A DNA stretch of 64,000 nucleotides, taken from assembly GCA_000169075.1 (NCBI GenBank), contig AAVT01000001.1:1067201-1131200 (forward strand), given 5' to 3'. Of the stretch, positions 9,197 through 17,828 are shown piece by piece; position 1 is the first letter of the stretch, and every line of letters begins with the position of its first letter. Both the position numbers and the translations under genes were made by a program. Under the pieces are notes generated by a model that saw nothing but the letters and a program-made list of their open reading frames with translations, was not told where the DNA came from and ran no database searches. This DNA comes from a marine gamma proteobacterium HTCC2143. GTDB taxonomy: Bacteria > Pseudomonadota > Gammaproteobacteria > Pseudomonadales > Dasaniaceae.

Positions 9197-9231
9197 AAGG
9201 CATTCCTGTTAGTTAAGGGATGCCTTTTTTA
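9197..9231 (+). terminator. Rho-independent terminator after the DUF3604 gene
   Basis: AAGGCATTCC pairs with GGGATGCCTT, followed by a run of six T. It is placed about 20 bp after the DUF3604 stop. Confidence 0.8.
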
Positions 9232-9399
9232 TTTGTGCCCAGCCTTGAGCCACGTCCTGGCCAATTTTGATGACAGCAGTACCAAGATTTATATGTGCCA
9301 AGAGTAAGGCCTATCTTTTACGGCTGTTTGCGAATGCCCAGTCACTTTGCTAACAGGTTAACTGCTTACCCACTGTTAATAAGATTGTAGGAGTTAACG

Positions 9400-10122
9400 A
9401 TGAGAAAGAGACGAGCAAGCGGCTTCAACCTGAGTACTCCTATCGCTAATATCTCTTTTGCAATGATGCATCGCTACGTTAGATCGTTACAACGATACGG
9501 TGTTTCGATGATGCATACAGCTCGATCCTTTGGCTATTATCGGAAAGTTTTTTACAAGAATCAGGCGAGGACAACTGTTCTAACCAGCCTTGAAGGTAAG
9601 CGGATTGTTGATGTAGGTTGTGGCTACACGCCATTTGCAGAGGATTCCATGTTCCGAGTCTGTCACGATGCAGGTATTGAGTTCTATGGGGTTGACCCTG
9701 TTATAGCAGGCGATATTGCATTTGGACTCCGTGAGCGGGCGATGGCAATAGTTACCGGAGGTGGCGGTGTTTTTAACGCCAAGGCGCCTGGTTTAAATAG
9801 AGCACTATCGATTCGAGCGGAAAACCTTCCTTTCGACGATGGGTCCGTCGACGAAGTATTGTGCAGCTATCTTTTATTTGTTTGGGTCGAAGAAGAAGAG
9901 GCTCTCGCCGATATTTTGGGAGAGTTTCTTCGCGTATTAAAACCCGGGGGTGTTGTGAAATTGTACCCTCTCTATGAATGGCGGCTGATCCGATTTAAAA
10001 GCCAACGCCTAAAGAGTATATTGGCTAATTTTAGTATTGAGCAAACCTTCGTTCACGGCGGGAGGGATATGCGCGTTACGCCATCGCTTTTAACTGAAAT
10101 GGTGAAAAGTAGTAAAGAGTGA
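9400..10122 (+). CDS. Class I SAM-dependent methyltransferase
   Basis: A 240-residue protein with a Rossmann-fold methyltransferase core: motif I IVDVGCGYTPF at about residues 69-79, acidic loop FYGVDP, post-I LPFDDGSVDEVLCSYLLFVW, and FLRVLKPGGVVKLYPLYEW (motif III region). The N-terminal ~60 residues are basic and unassigned (MRKRRASG, FGYYRKVFYK). The start ATG has a good TAGGAG box. It is not obviously linked to its neighbours. The methyl acceptor is unknown; the LPFDDGSVDEV block is common in small-molecule (Methyltransf_11) enzymes. Confidence 0.85.
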   Translation: MRKRRASGFNLSTPIANISFAMMHRYVRSLQRYGVSMMHTARSFGYYRKVFYKNQARTTVLTSLEGKRIVDVGCGYTPFAEDSMFRVCHDAGIEFYGVDPVIAGDIAFGLRERAMAIVTGGGGVFNAKAPGLNRALSIRAENLPFDDGSVDEVLCSYLLFVWVEEEEALADILGEFLRVLKPGGVVKLYPLYEWRLIRFKSQRLKSILANFSIEQTFVHGGRDMRVTPSLLTEMVKSSKE

Positions 10123-10258
10123 GTCTGTTCTTTAAAAGAAAATGAGCAGCATATTTTTGGACGCTGCAGTCTGTCATAGTTGTCTCTACAGATTATTTAT
10201 TCGACATCAATGATATTTTTGTCGACTGAGGTTTGAGCGGTTTGAGTAATCTAATATC

Positions 10259-11302
10259 ATGATTAAAAATCGAACGAGAAAGATATCGGACGCCACACTT
10301 TTGTGCTGCTGGATGCTGTTCTCCGGGATTTTAATTCTCTTTTCGACCACTATTTTTGCGGATGACCTTCGTCCGATCTACATAGAAGTAGAGCAGATAG
10401 AAAACGACCAGTACGGTGTTCGGATTAAAAAACCACCCAAAGTGACGGAAGCAAACCGGCCTTCTGTAGTGTTTCCCGATTACTGTCAACAGCTGGCGAA
10501 GACTAGCAATGTTAGATTGAGAGCGGGCGTCCCCGTGGCGGTCGCCGACATCTGGATGTGTCGACAAAGTATCGACGGCGAAGAACTTGTGCTTCGCTAT
10601 CCACTTTTTATTGTGCCTAATCCAGCCATCGTCAAAGTTATTTCGCTTGCAGGAGCATCTTATACAATTGCGCTGGCATCTGGCGACACTCGTTGGGAAA
10701 TGCCTCGAGCAGAAGATATCAACGGTATCGCCAAGCAATACACATGGCTGGGAATAGAGCATATCTGGATTGGCTATGATCATTTGTTGTTCCTTTTGTG
10801 CCTGATCTGGATTGCAGGGACGTGGAAAAGAATACTGGTGACTATTACCGGTTTTACCCTCGCGCACTCGGTGACTCTGGCTTTATCGGCGTTGGAAATT
10901 ATTAAACTCCCGGTGCCTCCAGTTGAAGCGGTTATCGCACTCAGCGTCGTTTTTCTTGCAACTGAGGTAGCCAAGGGTCGTAGTCATAGTTTGACTTGGA
11001 GAAGGCCCGTTACCGTATCCAGTTCTTTTGGACTGCTCCACGGTCTCGGTTTTGCAGCGGTGCTTAATGAAATAGGTTTACCGCAAACAGAAGTTTTAAG
11101 CGGTCTGCTGTTCTTTAACATAGGTGTTGAAATTGGACAGGCATTTTTTGCCATATTGGTTATTCTGCTAATTACCTTAGTCCAGAAAATAGCCGGCGCA
11201 AAAATTGATATCAAACAATGGTCACAGCGGGGCGTTGGTTATTCTGTTGGCTGTATTGCCGCTTATTGGCTTTTCCAGCGTGTCATGGGATTTGCGGTTT
11301 AA
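10259..11302 (+). CDS. HupE/UreJ-like membrane protein (copy 1)
   Basis: A 347-residue envelope protein. A cleavable signal or anchor (FSGILILFSTTIFA) precedes an extracytoplasmic domain of about 115 residues (LRPIYIEVEQIENDQYGVRI). A C-terminal membrane domain of about six helices follows, carrying GIEHIWIGYDHLLFLLCLIW, FTLAHSVTLALSAL and SFGLLHGLGFAAVLNEIGLP. These His/Asp/Glu-containing helices are typical of the HupE/UreJ_2 family, whose relatives move nickel or cobalt; transport by this subgroup is unproven. A paralogue with the same architecture lies at 45125-46159, and this copy lacks the parvulin-like partner found there. No clear ribosome binding site was seen. Confidence 0.87.
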   Translation: MIKNRTRKISDATLLCCWMLFSGILILFSTTIFADDLRPIYIEVEQIENDQYGVRIKKPPKVTEANRPSVVFPDYCQQLAKTSNVRLRAGVPVAVADIWMCRQSIDGEELVLRYPLFIVPNPAIVKVISLAGASYTIALASGDTRWEMPRAEDINGIAKQYTWLGIEHIWIGYDHLLFLLCLIWIAGTWKRILVTITGFTLAHSVTLALSALEIIKLPVPPVEAVIALSVVFLATEVAKGRSHSLTWRRPVTVSSSFGLLHGLGFAAVLNEIGLPQTEVLSGLLFFNIGVEIGQAFFAILVILLITLVQKIAGAKIDIKQWSQRGVGYSVGCIAAYWLFQRVMGFAV

Positions 11303-11362
11303 TAGGCATAGATATATGGTTAATGGGTTACCTTAAAAAATATAGAATCGGAGCTTTTGACG

Positions 11363-12634
11363 ATGGAAACAGTAACGCCCGAATCCGTGGGGCTTTCTTC
11401 ACACCGGTTACAGCGCATTACCGATTGGTTAGAAGAGCAAGTGACTAGCGAAAGAGTAGCTGGGGCAAGTGTCCTGCTATCTCGTCGAGGCAAGATTGCT
11501 TACTTTAATACAATGGGGCAATCAGAGGTCTCTTCCGGCAAGCCCTTTGTTGAAGACACCATTGTTCGAATTTATTCAATGACTAAATCCATAACCACAG
11601 TAGCCGCGATGATGCTATTCGAGGAAGGTTTTTTTCAACTGGATGACCCGGTAGCCATACACTTACCTGAGTTTCGCGATACGCCAGTCTGGATCGGTGG
11701 TGATTCGAGTATCGACTCGATCGAGCCGATGAAAACTCCTATGACTGTTCGACAACTGATGACGCATACGTCTGGGCTTACCTATGGTTTTATGAATAGC
11801 AATGTTGTCGATCGTGAATACCGGAGAAAGAAAATACACATCCCGTCCGATGTTGGCAGTCTTGAAGAATGGATCAAGCACTTGGCCACTATCCCGCTGA
11901 TGTGCCAGCCTGGAAGTGAGTGGAATTATAGTGTTTCTACCGACGTGCTTGGCAGGCTTGTTGAAGTGTGGTCGGGAATGTCATTAGACCAATTTTTCAA
12001 GCAGCGTATTCTGCAGCCGCTGGGCATGAACGATACCGGTTTTCATGTCGAAGAAAAAAATCACCATCGATTTTCGGCTTTATATGCGCCACTATCGGGC
12101 GGCGATATGAGTAATGTTGGCAAGAGCCAATCTGTATTTGAAAAAAAATTGAGTGGCTATAAATTAGAGGAGGGGGTGGAAACTAGCTCTTATCTTTCGC
12201 CGACCAACGTATATTCCGGTGGAGGTGGTCTGACGTCGACTATTGCGGACTACGGTCGTTTTTGCCAGATGTTACTGAACCGGGGCCAGCTGGGCGGTGA
12301 GCGCTTATTATCAAGAAAAACTGTTGAATTTATGCGGCAGAACCAGCTGCCCGACAATCGAGATATGGCGGCAATGGGGCAACCAGTATGGAGCGAGACA
12401 AATTATGACGGAATTGGTTTCGGCTTAGGTTTTGCGGTAGTTATTGACCCCGTTAAGGCCCACACTATTACGTCGGTCGGCGAACACCACTGGGGTGGTG
12501 CGGCAAGTACGTTCTTCTGGATTGACCCAGAAGAAGATCTATTTGTGGTATTTTTTACTCAGTTAATACCCTCGTCAACGTATCCCATACGGCGGGAATT
12601 ACGCAGTCGGGTATACCAGGCTATTGATGACTAA
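11363..12634 (+). CDS. Serine hydrolase of the class C beta-lactamase fold (EstB-like)
   Basis: A 423-residue penicillin-binding-protein-like hydrolase. It carries the SxxK pair SMTKS at about residues 72-76, YSV with Tyr about 189 as the second motif, HTSGLTYGF, and HHWGGAAST as the KTG-equivalent HxG motif near the C-terminus. Such proteins are mostly esterases, transacylases or peptidases; beta-lactamase activity is not implied. No signal peptide is present, so it is probably cytoplasmic. The ATG at 11363 is preceded by CGGAGCTTTTGACG and is preferred to the in-frame TTG at 11357. A stem-loop after the gene suggests it ends its own transcript. Confidence 0.88.
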   Translation: METVTPESVGLSSHRLQRITDWLEEQVTSERVAGASVLLSRRGKIAYFNTMGQSEVSSGKPFVEDTIVRIYSMTKSITTVAAMMLFEEGFFQLDDPVAIHLPEFRDTPVWIGGDSSIDSIEPMKTPMTVRQLMTHTSGLTYGFMNSNVVDREYRRKKIHIPSDVGSLEEWIKHLATIPLMCQPGSEWNYSVSTDVLGRLVEVWSGMSLDQFFKQRILQPLGMNDTGFHVEEKNHHRFSALYAPLSGGDMSNVGKSQSVFEKKLSGYKLEEGVETSSYLSPTNVYSGGGGLTSTIADYGRFCQMLLNRGQLGGERLLSRKTVEFMRQNQLPDNRDMAAMGQPVWSETNYDGIGFGLGFAVVIDPVKAHTITSVGEHHWGGAASTFFWIDPEEDLFVVFFTQLIPSSTYPIRRELRSRVYQAIDD

Positions 12635-12649
12635 ATGTATTTTTTGTTC

Positions 12650-12687
12650 ACTATCGTCGTCGAAAGTTAAGTCTTTTTGACGATAGT
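12650..12687 (+). terminator. Probable stem-loop terminator
   Basis: ACTATCGTC and GACGATAGT form a perfect 9-bp inverted repeat with a 20-nt loop, 16 bp after the serine hydrolase stop. The tail is T-rich but interrupted, so intrinsic termination is likely rather than certain. Confidence 0.5.
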
Positions 12688-12745
12688 AACTTTATCTTTT
12701 GGTTAACATTTACGAATTAACACAACCATATTCCCGGAGAATGCT

Positions 12746-13363
12746 ATGTTAACAATCCACCATCTGCGTATAGGTAGATCTATATTTACTGTTTGGCTAT
12801 TGGAAGAACTCGAGCTTGAATATACGGTAAAAGAGTACTTTCGCAACCCTGACACTAACCGCGCGCCTCCAGAGCTGAGGGATATTCATCCTTTAGGGAA
12901 ATCACCAGTTATTGATGATGACGGACTTATTCTGACGGAATCTGGGGCGATTGTTAGTTATCTGTTGAAGAAACATGATCCGGAACACAGGTTTTCACCC
13001 GCACCACACGACTTGGCGGCTTGGGGAACCTATAATCAATGGCTTCACTACCCCGAAGGCTCCGTATTCCTAGCTCTACTGATACAATTACTGTTGCTGC
13101 GAAGTGGTGTTCCCGCGCCGGTATTTGAGGGTTACTCGCAGGCTGAAGTAAAGTTGCACCTGGATCATATCAGTAGCCAACTGGGTGAAAACGACTACAT
13201 TCTGGGAAATCAGTTTAGCGCTGCCGATTTTGGCGTTTGTTATATGATGTCGATGGCTGAAAGTCTCGGTTTGTTATCGGGACACAAGTCATTAAGCGAC
13301 TATGTTGAGCGCAACAAAAATCGCCCTGCATTCAAAAGGGCCGTTGACAGAGCCGTAGAATAG
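12746..13363 (+). CDS. Glutathione S-transferase family protein
   Basis: A 205-residue cytosolic GST. The N-terminal thioredoxin-like domain has LTIHHLRIGRSIFTVWLLEE, then HPLGKSPVIDDDGLILTESG, where the conserved Pro and the Glu-Ser that bind the gamma-glutamyl moiety are present. The helical C-terminal domain holds NDYILGNQFSAADFGVCYM, the usual N-cap/hydrophobic staple. The start is supported by CGGAGAATGCT. The following gene is a penicillin acylase homologue 99 bp away. GSTs of this bacterial class act in detoxification or in ring-opening and dehalogenation steps; the substrate is unknown. Confidence 0.9.
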   Translation: MLTIHHLRIGRSIFTVWLLEELELEYTVKEYFRNPDTNRAPPELRDIHPLGKSPVIDDDGLILTESGAIVSYLLKKHDPEHRFSPAPHDLAAWGTYNQWLHYPEGSVFLALLIQLLLLRSGVPAPVFEGYSQAEVKLHLDHISSQLGENDYILGNQFSAADFGVCYMMSMAESLGLLSGHKSLSDYVERNKNRPAFKRAVDRAVE

Positions 13364-13462
13364 TCATTTTTTATGACCCGGGGATGGAAGCATCTGTCCT
13401 CTGGCGTTGTCTTTTGTTCTATTTTATCCCGTACAAGGTAGTTGCAACTCATAGAGATCAAT

Positions 13463-15610
13463 ATGTCAAAAACAAAGCGATGGGTAGTAAGTGGGTTGGT
13501 CATGGTGAGCGTCATCGCAATGGCCAATCTTTTTCTCGGCGTCATTGATGAAAATAATTTTGATGCTCAGCAATACCTCGAAAAACGAAAAACCTACCAG
13601 GTTACGATCAAGCGAGATATCTGGGGTGTCCCCCATATAGAGGGTAAAAAAGACAGTGATACAGCCTTTGGTTTTGCTGTAGCTCAAGCCGAAGATCACT
13701 ATCCAATTATTGAAGATTCGATGCGCTTTTATCGTGGCGTTCAAAGTGCATCAAGCGGTTATGAGTCGGTGCCACTCGACTATCTTGTTCACCTTCTAAA
13801 TATTCGATCTCAGGTAGACCGGCAGTATGACCAAGTGCTTTCCGAGGACGTTAAGCGGGTGCTTAATGGATTCGCTGACGGTTTAAATTACTGGGCTGCA
13901 AAAAATCCTGAGAAAGTTGATCAAAAAACCTATCCCATTACGGCGAAGGATTTGGTGGCTTCATTTTCGTTACAGCACTTATTATTTTATGGTATCCAAA
14001 AACCAATAACTGAGTTATTTGATGAGCAGAGGAAACATAGTCTGTCGATGGATTCGAACGAAACTGCTTGGCAATTAACTGAAGAAAGGCCGCTTCCAGT
14101 AGGCTCAAATGCTTTTGCAATATCGCCATCACGATCTGCAGACGGCAGCACTCGCATACTGATTAATTCGCACCAGCCGCTAACAGGTCCTGTTGCCTGG
14201 TATGAAGCCCACTTAAAGAGTGATGAAGGATGGCACGTGATGGGCGGTGCTTTCCCTGGTTCACCGGTGATAACAGTAGGTGCCAATGAACATGTCGCCT
14301 GGGGCGCGACCGTTAATAAGCCCGATTTAGTTGATATTTATGTGTTGGAAATAAATCCAGATAATGAAAATCAGTATCGATTAGATAATGAATGGCTGAA
14401 TTTTGAGGTTAAACAAGCTGCTATTCGAGTCAAGATTATTGGCAATTTTTACTGGACGGTAACGCAGGATCTTTTCTACTCGGAACATGGTCCGGTGATA
14501 AAGCAAGATCATGGTGTTTATGCAATCCGCTATGCGGGGCATGGAGAAATTCGTCAAGTGGAGCAGTGGTTCGATATGAGTAAATCCACAAGCCTGGCAT
14601 CGTGGGAAAAGGCTATGGACCGACTGGCAATTTCAAGTTTTAACTTTGTTGCAGCTGACGCGGCGGGAAATATCGGTTTTTTTCACAACTCTCAATCGCC
14701 AATTCGAAAAGAGGGTTTTGATTGGAAGGGGTATTTGCCGGGCAATCGCAGTGATTTAATTTGGAATGAATATCTTCCTTTTGCGGACTTACCGCAAGTA
14801 GTAAATCCGAATAGTGGGTTTTTGCTGAGTACCAATCAATCACCATTTCATGTGACTGCACCGGAAGATAATGTGAAGCGGAGTGATTACTCTGAGACAT
14901 TTGGGTTTCCCACCAGAATGACAAATAGAGCGACCCGTGGTCTCGAATTGTTTTCAGCGTTAGAGCTAATAACGGCCGACGACTTTAAAAAAATAAAATT
15001 TGATAATAGTTATTCGCCAAATTCCAGAGCTATAAACTATCTCTCTGACCTGTTTGACGTAGAGTATCCAGTCGATAGCTTGTATCAGCAACCGCTGGAG
15101 CTGTTAAAAAATTGGGATCTGGCAACGGACGTTGATAATACTGCGGCAAACCTAGGTGTTTGTACCATTAGTGAAGAGTGGATTTCTGAACAAAGTGGGC
15201 AATCACCGCCGGCGGTGCAAGGCGAGTTTGAAAAGTGTGTTGATATACTGTTAGAGAAACACGGTCGCGTTGATGTTGCATGGGGGGAGACGAACAGATT
15301 GATACGAGGTTCGGTGAATGAAGCGTTGAATGGAGGGCCGGATGTCCTGCGTGCAATTTATGGCAGAGGGCTTGAAGACGATGGTTATCTAACGGCTAGT
15401 GGCGGAGACGGTCTCTTCATCTTTGTCAGCTGGGATGGTCAAGGCAAACAGTCGATAGAGAGTATTCACCAGTTTGGTAGTGCAACGGTGGAGGAATCGT
15501 CTCCCCACTATGCGGATCAGCTTCCTCTGTTCATTGATGAAAAATTAAAGGAAACGTATTTTGATACTGAAAGCCTACAATCGAATATTAAGAGTGAATA
15601 TGTACCCTAG
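13463..15610 (+). CDS. Penicillin acylase family Ntn hydrolase, membrane-anchored or exported
   Basis: A 715-residue precursor of the penicillin G acylase/AHL acylase family. An N-terminal hydrophobic segment WVVSGLVMVSVIAMANLFLG should direct export or anchoring. The alpha chain contains VTIKRDIWGVPHIEGK and DTAFGFAVAQAEDHY. Autocleavage is predicted before the Ser at about residue 215 in PVGSNAFAIS, which becomes the N-terminal nucleophile of the beta chain. Oxyanion and substrate motifs INSHQPLTGPVAWYEAHL, FPGSPVITVGANEHVAWGAT and NFVAADAAGNIGFF follow. The ATG at 13463 has AGAGATCA upstream and is preferred to the TTG at 13442. Amide substrates could be acyl-homoserine lactones, penicillins or other N-acyl compounds. 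The NUDIX gene starts 18 bp after its stop. Confidence 0.9.
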   Translation: MSKTKRWVVSGLVMVSVIAMANLFLGVIDENNFDAQQYLEKRKTYQVTIKRDIWGVPHIEGKKDSDTAFGFAVAQAEDHYPIIEDSMRFYRGVQSASSGYESVPLDYLVHLLNIRSQVDRQYDQVLSEDVKRVLNGFADGLNYWAAKNPEKVDQKTYPITAKDLVASFSLQHLLFYGIQKPITELFDEQRKHSLSMDSNETAWQLTEERPLPVGSNAFAISPSRSADGSTRILINSHQPLTGPVAWYEAHLKSDEGWHVMGGAFPGSPVITVGANEHVAWGATVNKPDLVDIYVLEINPDNENQYRLDNEWLNFEVKQAAIRVKIIGNFYWTVTQDLFYSEHGPVIKQDHGVYAIRYAGHGEIRQVEQWFDMSKSTSLASWEKAMDRLAISSFNFVAADAAGNIGFFHNSQSPIRKEGFDWKGYLPGNRSDLIWNEYLPFADLPQVVNPNSGFLLSTNQSPFHVTAPEDNVKRSDYSETFGFPTRMTNRATRGLELFSALELITADDFKKIKFDNSYSPNSRAINYLSDLFDVEYPVDSLYQQPLELLKNWDLATDVDNTAANLGVCTISEEWISEQSGQSPPAVQGEFEKCVDILLEKHGRVDVAWGETNRLIRGSVNEALNGGPDVLRAIYGRGLEDDGYLTASGGDGLFIFVSWDGQGKQSIESIHQFGSATVEESSPHYADQLPLFIDEKLKETYFDTESLQSNIKSEYVP

Positions 15611-15628
15611 AGACAGTAGGTATAATCG

Positions 15629-16264
15629 ATGAAGCCGGTTGCCGATTATGCTTATACCAAGTTATTGGAAGAACAGCTTAGTAGTAATGTCCGATATTTC
15701 GAAGATATTCGGCAGCCGCTTGATGGATTGCGGCACGCGGCTGTTGCTCTAGCAGTTTATGATTGCCAGGGTGAGGCATCAGTCATAGTTACCCGGCGAT
15801 CACATAGTTTACGAGAGCACAGCGGGCAGTGGGCATTGCCTGGCGGGCGCATTGATGACGGCGAGTCACCGACTGATGCGGCGTTAAGAGAGCTTCATGA
15901 GGAAGTTAACTTAGAGCTAGGGGAAGAGAGCGTCATCGGGACACTAGACGATTACGTTACTCGGTCCGGTTATGTCATTACGCCCGTAGTCGTTTGGGCA
16001 GACATTGATGATCGGCACTTGAAGGCGAACCCGGACGAAGTAGCATCCATTCATCCATTCACTTTTACGGAATTATCCCGTGAAGACTCTCCTAATCTGG
16101 AAACAATTCCTGAGAGTGATCGGCAAGTCTTGTCGATGAACTACTTCGATGATGTGTTGTACGCTCCAACTGCAGCTATGCTGTATCAATTCCGGGAAGT
16201 GGCACTAAGTGGCCGGTCAACACGAGTGCTAGACTACGATCAACCGGTATTTGCCTGGCGCTAA
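15629..16264 (+). CDS. NUDIX hydrolase, CoA-pyrophosphatase-like
   Basis: A 211-residue NUDIX protein. The segment LREHSGQWALPGGRIDDGE continues into RELHEEVNLELG, giving the NUDIX box GX5EX7REXXEEXXU at about residues 72-94 with Asn at the usual last Gly. The upstream LxxHxGQxxxPGG block is the hallmark of the CoA diphosphatase (NudL/UPF0035) group, so hydrolysis of CoA or acyl-CoA to phosphopantetheine and 3',5'-ADP is likely. It follows the acylase gene by 18 bp and precedes the cupin gene by 36 bp, suggesting one transcript. Confidence 0.87.
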   Translation: MKPVADYAYTKLLEEQLSSNVRYFEDIRQPLDGLRHAAVALAVYDCQGEASVIVTRRSHSLREHSGQWALPGGRIDDGESPTDAALRELHEEVNLELGEESVIGTLDDYVTRSGYVITPVVVWADIDDRHLKANPDEVASIHPFTFTELSREDSPNLETIPESDRQVLSMNYFDDVLYAPTAAMLYQFREVALSGRSTRVLDYDQPVFAWR

Positions 16265-16300
16265 TTTTTATCATTTGCTGATATACAAAGGGCCGCTGTA

Positions 16301-16951
16301 ATGATCAATATGAATTTCAACCATCGGGTCGTTATTGATACCAATGCTAGCCATTGGATCAGTAGTCCGATGGCCGGTGTTTGGAGAAAGCCCCTCGCTC
16401 GGGAGGAGGTTGAGCAAGGACATGCCACCAGTATTGTTCGCTACGACCCAGGGTCCAGCTTCAGGCAGCACGACCACCCTTTTGGTGAGGAGATTCTGGT
16501 ACTGAAAGGTATATTTTCGGACGAGACAGGCGATTATCCTGAGGGAACCTATCTTCGAAACCCAGAGGGTTTTCGGCACGCGCCGTTTAGTAAGGAGGGC
16601 TGTGTTTTACTGGTTAAGTTACATCAATTCCAAGCCTCTGATACTGCACATGTGGTGGTTGATAGCCGTAGCGCTGCGTTTGTTAAGGGCGTGGGCAACG
16701 CGCAGACTTTATTACTGCATCAACATAAAAAAGAATCCGTTGCTTTAGTATGCTGGCCCGCTGGAGACAATGCTCTGTCGCATTGTAAAATTGACGGTGA
16801 GGAAACTTATGTTATTAGCGGTGCGCTGAGTGATGAATTGGGCTCTTATCCAGCAGGTTGCTGGATAAGAAACCCGCTTCTCCGCGAGCATCGCTTTCGC
16901 GTGGAAGAAGATACATTAATATGGGTTAAAACCGGGCATTTGCCCAGCTAG
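16301..16951 (+). CDS. ChrR-like double-cupin protein
   Basis: A 216-residue protein with two cupin repeats. The first carries HDHPFGEEILVLKGIFSDE (metal-binding HxHxxxxE) and FRHAPFSKEGC. The second, about residues 120-210, has the degenerate equivalent LSHCKIDGEETYVISGALSD. This matches the ChrR-type cupin found as the C-terminal domain of anti-sigma factors and as stand-alone proteins. No N-terminal zinc anti-sigma domain is present, so an anti-sigma role is unlikely. A second ATG lies three codons in. It ends 4 bp before the stop of the convergent SDR gene. Confidence 0.83.
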   Translation: MINMNFNHRVVIDTNASHWISSPMAGVWRKPLAREEVEQGHATSIVRYDPGSSFRQHDHPFGEEILVLKGIFSDETGDYPEGTYLRNPEGFRHAPFSKEGCVLLVKLHQFQASDTAHVVVDSRSAAFVKGVGNAQTLLLHQHKKESVALVCWPAGDNALSHCKIDGEETYVISGALSDELGSYPAGCWIRNPLLREHRFRVEEDTLIWVKTGHLPS

Positions 16952-16954
16952 TGT

Positions 16955-17761
16955 CTATTGACTCATATACCAGCCGCCGTTGGGAGAAATAACTTGGCCG
17001 GTTAAATATTTTGCCTCATCACTCGCCAGATAGACCGCTGACCATGCTATGTCGTCAGGTTTACCGAAGGCACCTAAAGGAATCTGAGATTCTAGCATTG
17101 GGCGCATGATCTTTAACGGTTCTGTCATGTCTGTTTCAATCCAGCCAGGTGCAATTGCATTGACTCTAATATTCCGCGTTGCCATTTCGTGGGCGAGCGC
17201 CCGAGTGAATCCCATAATCCCCGATTTTGCCGCACAATAGCTAACGCCCCCTGGTTTCCCGAGAGTTCCCATAACCGAGGCAATATTGATAACCGATGCT
17301 GTTGGTAAGGAAATCATTTGCTTCAAGCCTTCGCGACAACACAAAAAAGTACCTCTCATATGTACGTCGATCATTCGATCCCACTGTTCGTCGGTTGTGT
17401 TGAAGATGGCATCATTGTGAATGACTTCTCCCGCTTCCATGGCCTCTATTCTGGTTTTCATTTCCTCTTCGGCTTCCGGATTGTTTTCCATGCCGCTGAC
17501 TCCGGCATTGTTGACGAGGATATCGAGTCTTCCAACGGTGTCTCCTACCTCTTCGAACATCAGCTTTACTTGTTCACTATTGGACACATCTGCGGCAATG
17601 GCATGTCCTTGCAGTGGTTTCGCCGCTCGTTTTGCGGCCGTAAGATCCAGGTCATTGATGATGACGTGTGCGCCTTCTTCATGGAATTTTTTCGCCATAG
17701 CCTCACCCAAACCTCGAGCGCCACCTGTTATCAGTGCTACTTTACCTTCTAGCCGATTCAT
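16955..17761 (-). CDS. Short-chain dehydrogenase/reductase (FabG-like)
   Basis: A 268-residue classical SDR. It shows the nucleotide motif TGGARGLGEAMA, acidic INDLDL (suggests NAD preference), LVNNAGVSG, active-site Ser in INIASVMG, YCAAKSG Tyr/Lys pair, and IAPGWIETDM. An unusual insertion of about 25 residues (NNPEAEEEMKTRIEAMEAGE) follows NNAG. The start ATG has AAGGACACCATA upstream. It lies 67 bp downstream of the second acylase gene on the same strand. Substrate unknown; hydroxysteroid, hydroxyacyl and 3-oxoacyl reductases share this pattern. Confidence 0.9.
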   Translation of the reverse strand: MNRLEGKVALITGGARGLGEAMAKKFHEEGAHVIINDLDLTAAKRAAKPLQGHAIAADVSNSEQVKLMFEEVGDTVGRLDILVNNAGVSGMENNPEAEEEMKTRIEAMEAGEVIHNDAIFNTTDEQWDRMIDVHMRGTFLCCREGLKQMISLPTASVINIASVMGTLGKPGGVSYCAAKSGIMGFTRALAHEMATRNIRVNAIAPGWIETDMTEPLKIMRPMLESQIPLGAFGKPDDIAWSAVYLASDEAKYLTGQVISPNGGWYMSQ

Positions 17762-17828
17762 TATGGTGTCCTTTTATAATCTACTTATTGTTTATGGTTA
17801 TCAGTTTAAAAGATGACTGCATGTGTTT

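Noticed and set aside
11363..12634. Antibiotic-resistance beta-lactamase
   Set aside because: The motifs fit the fold, but there is no signal peptide and the protein resembles EstB-type esterases more than AmpC.
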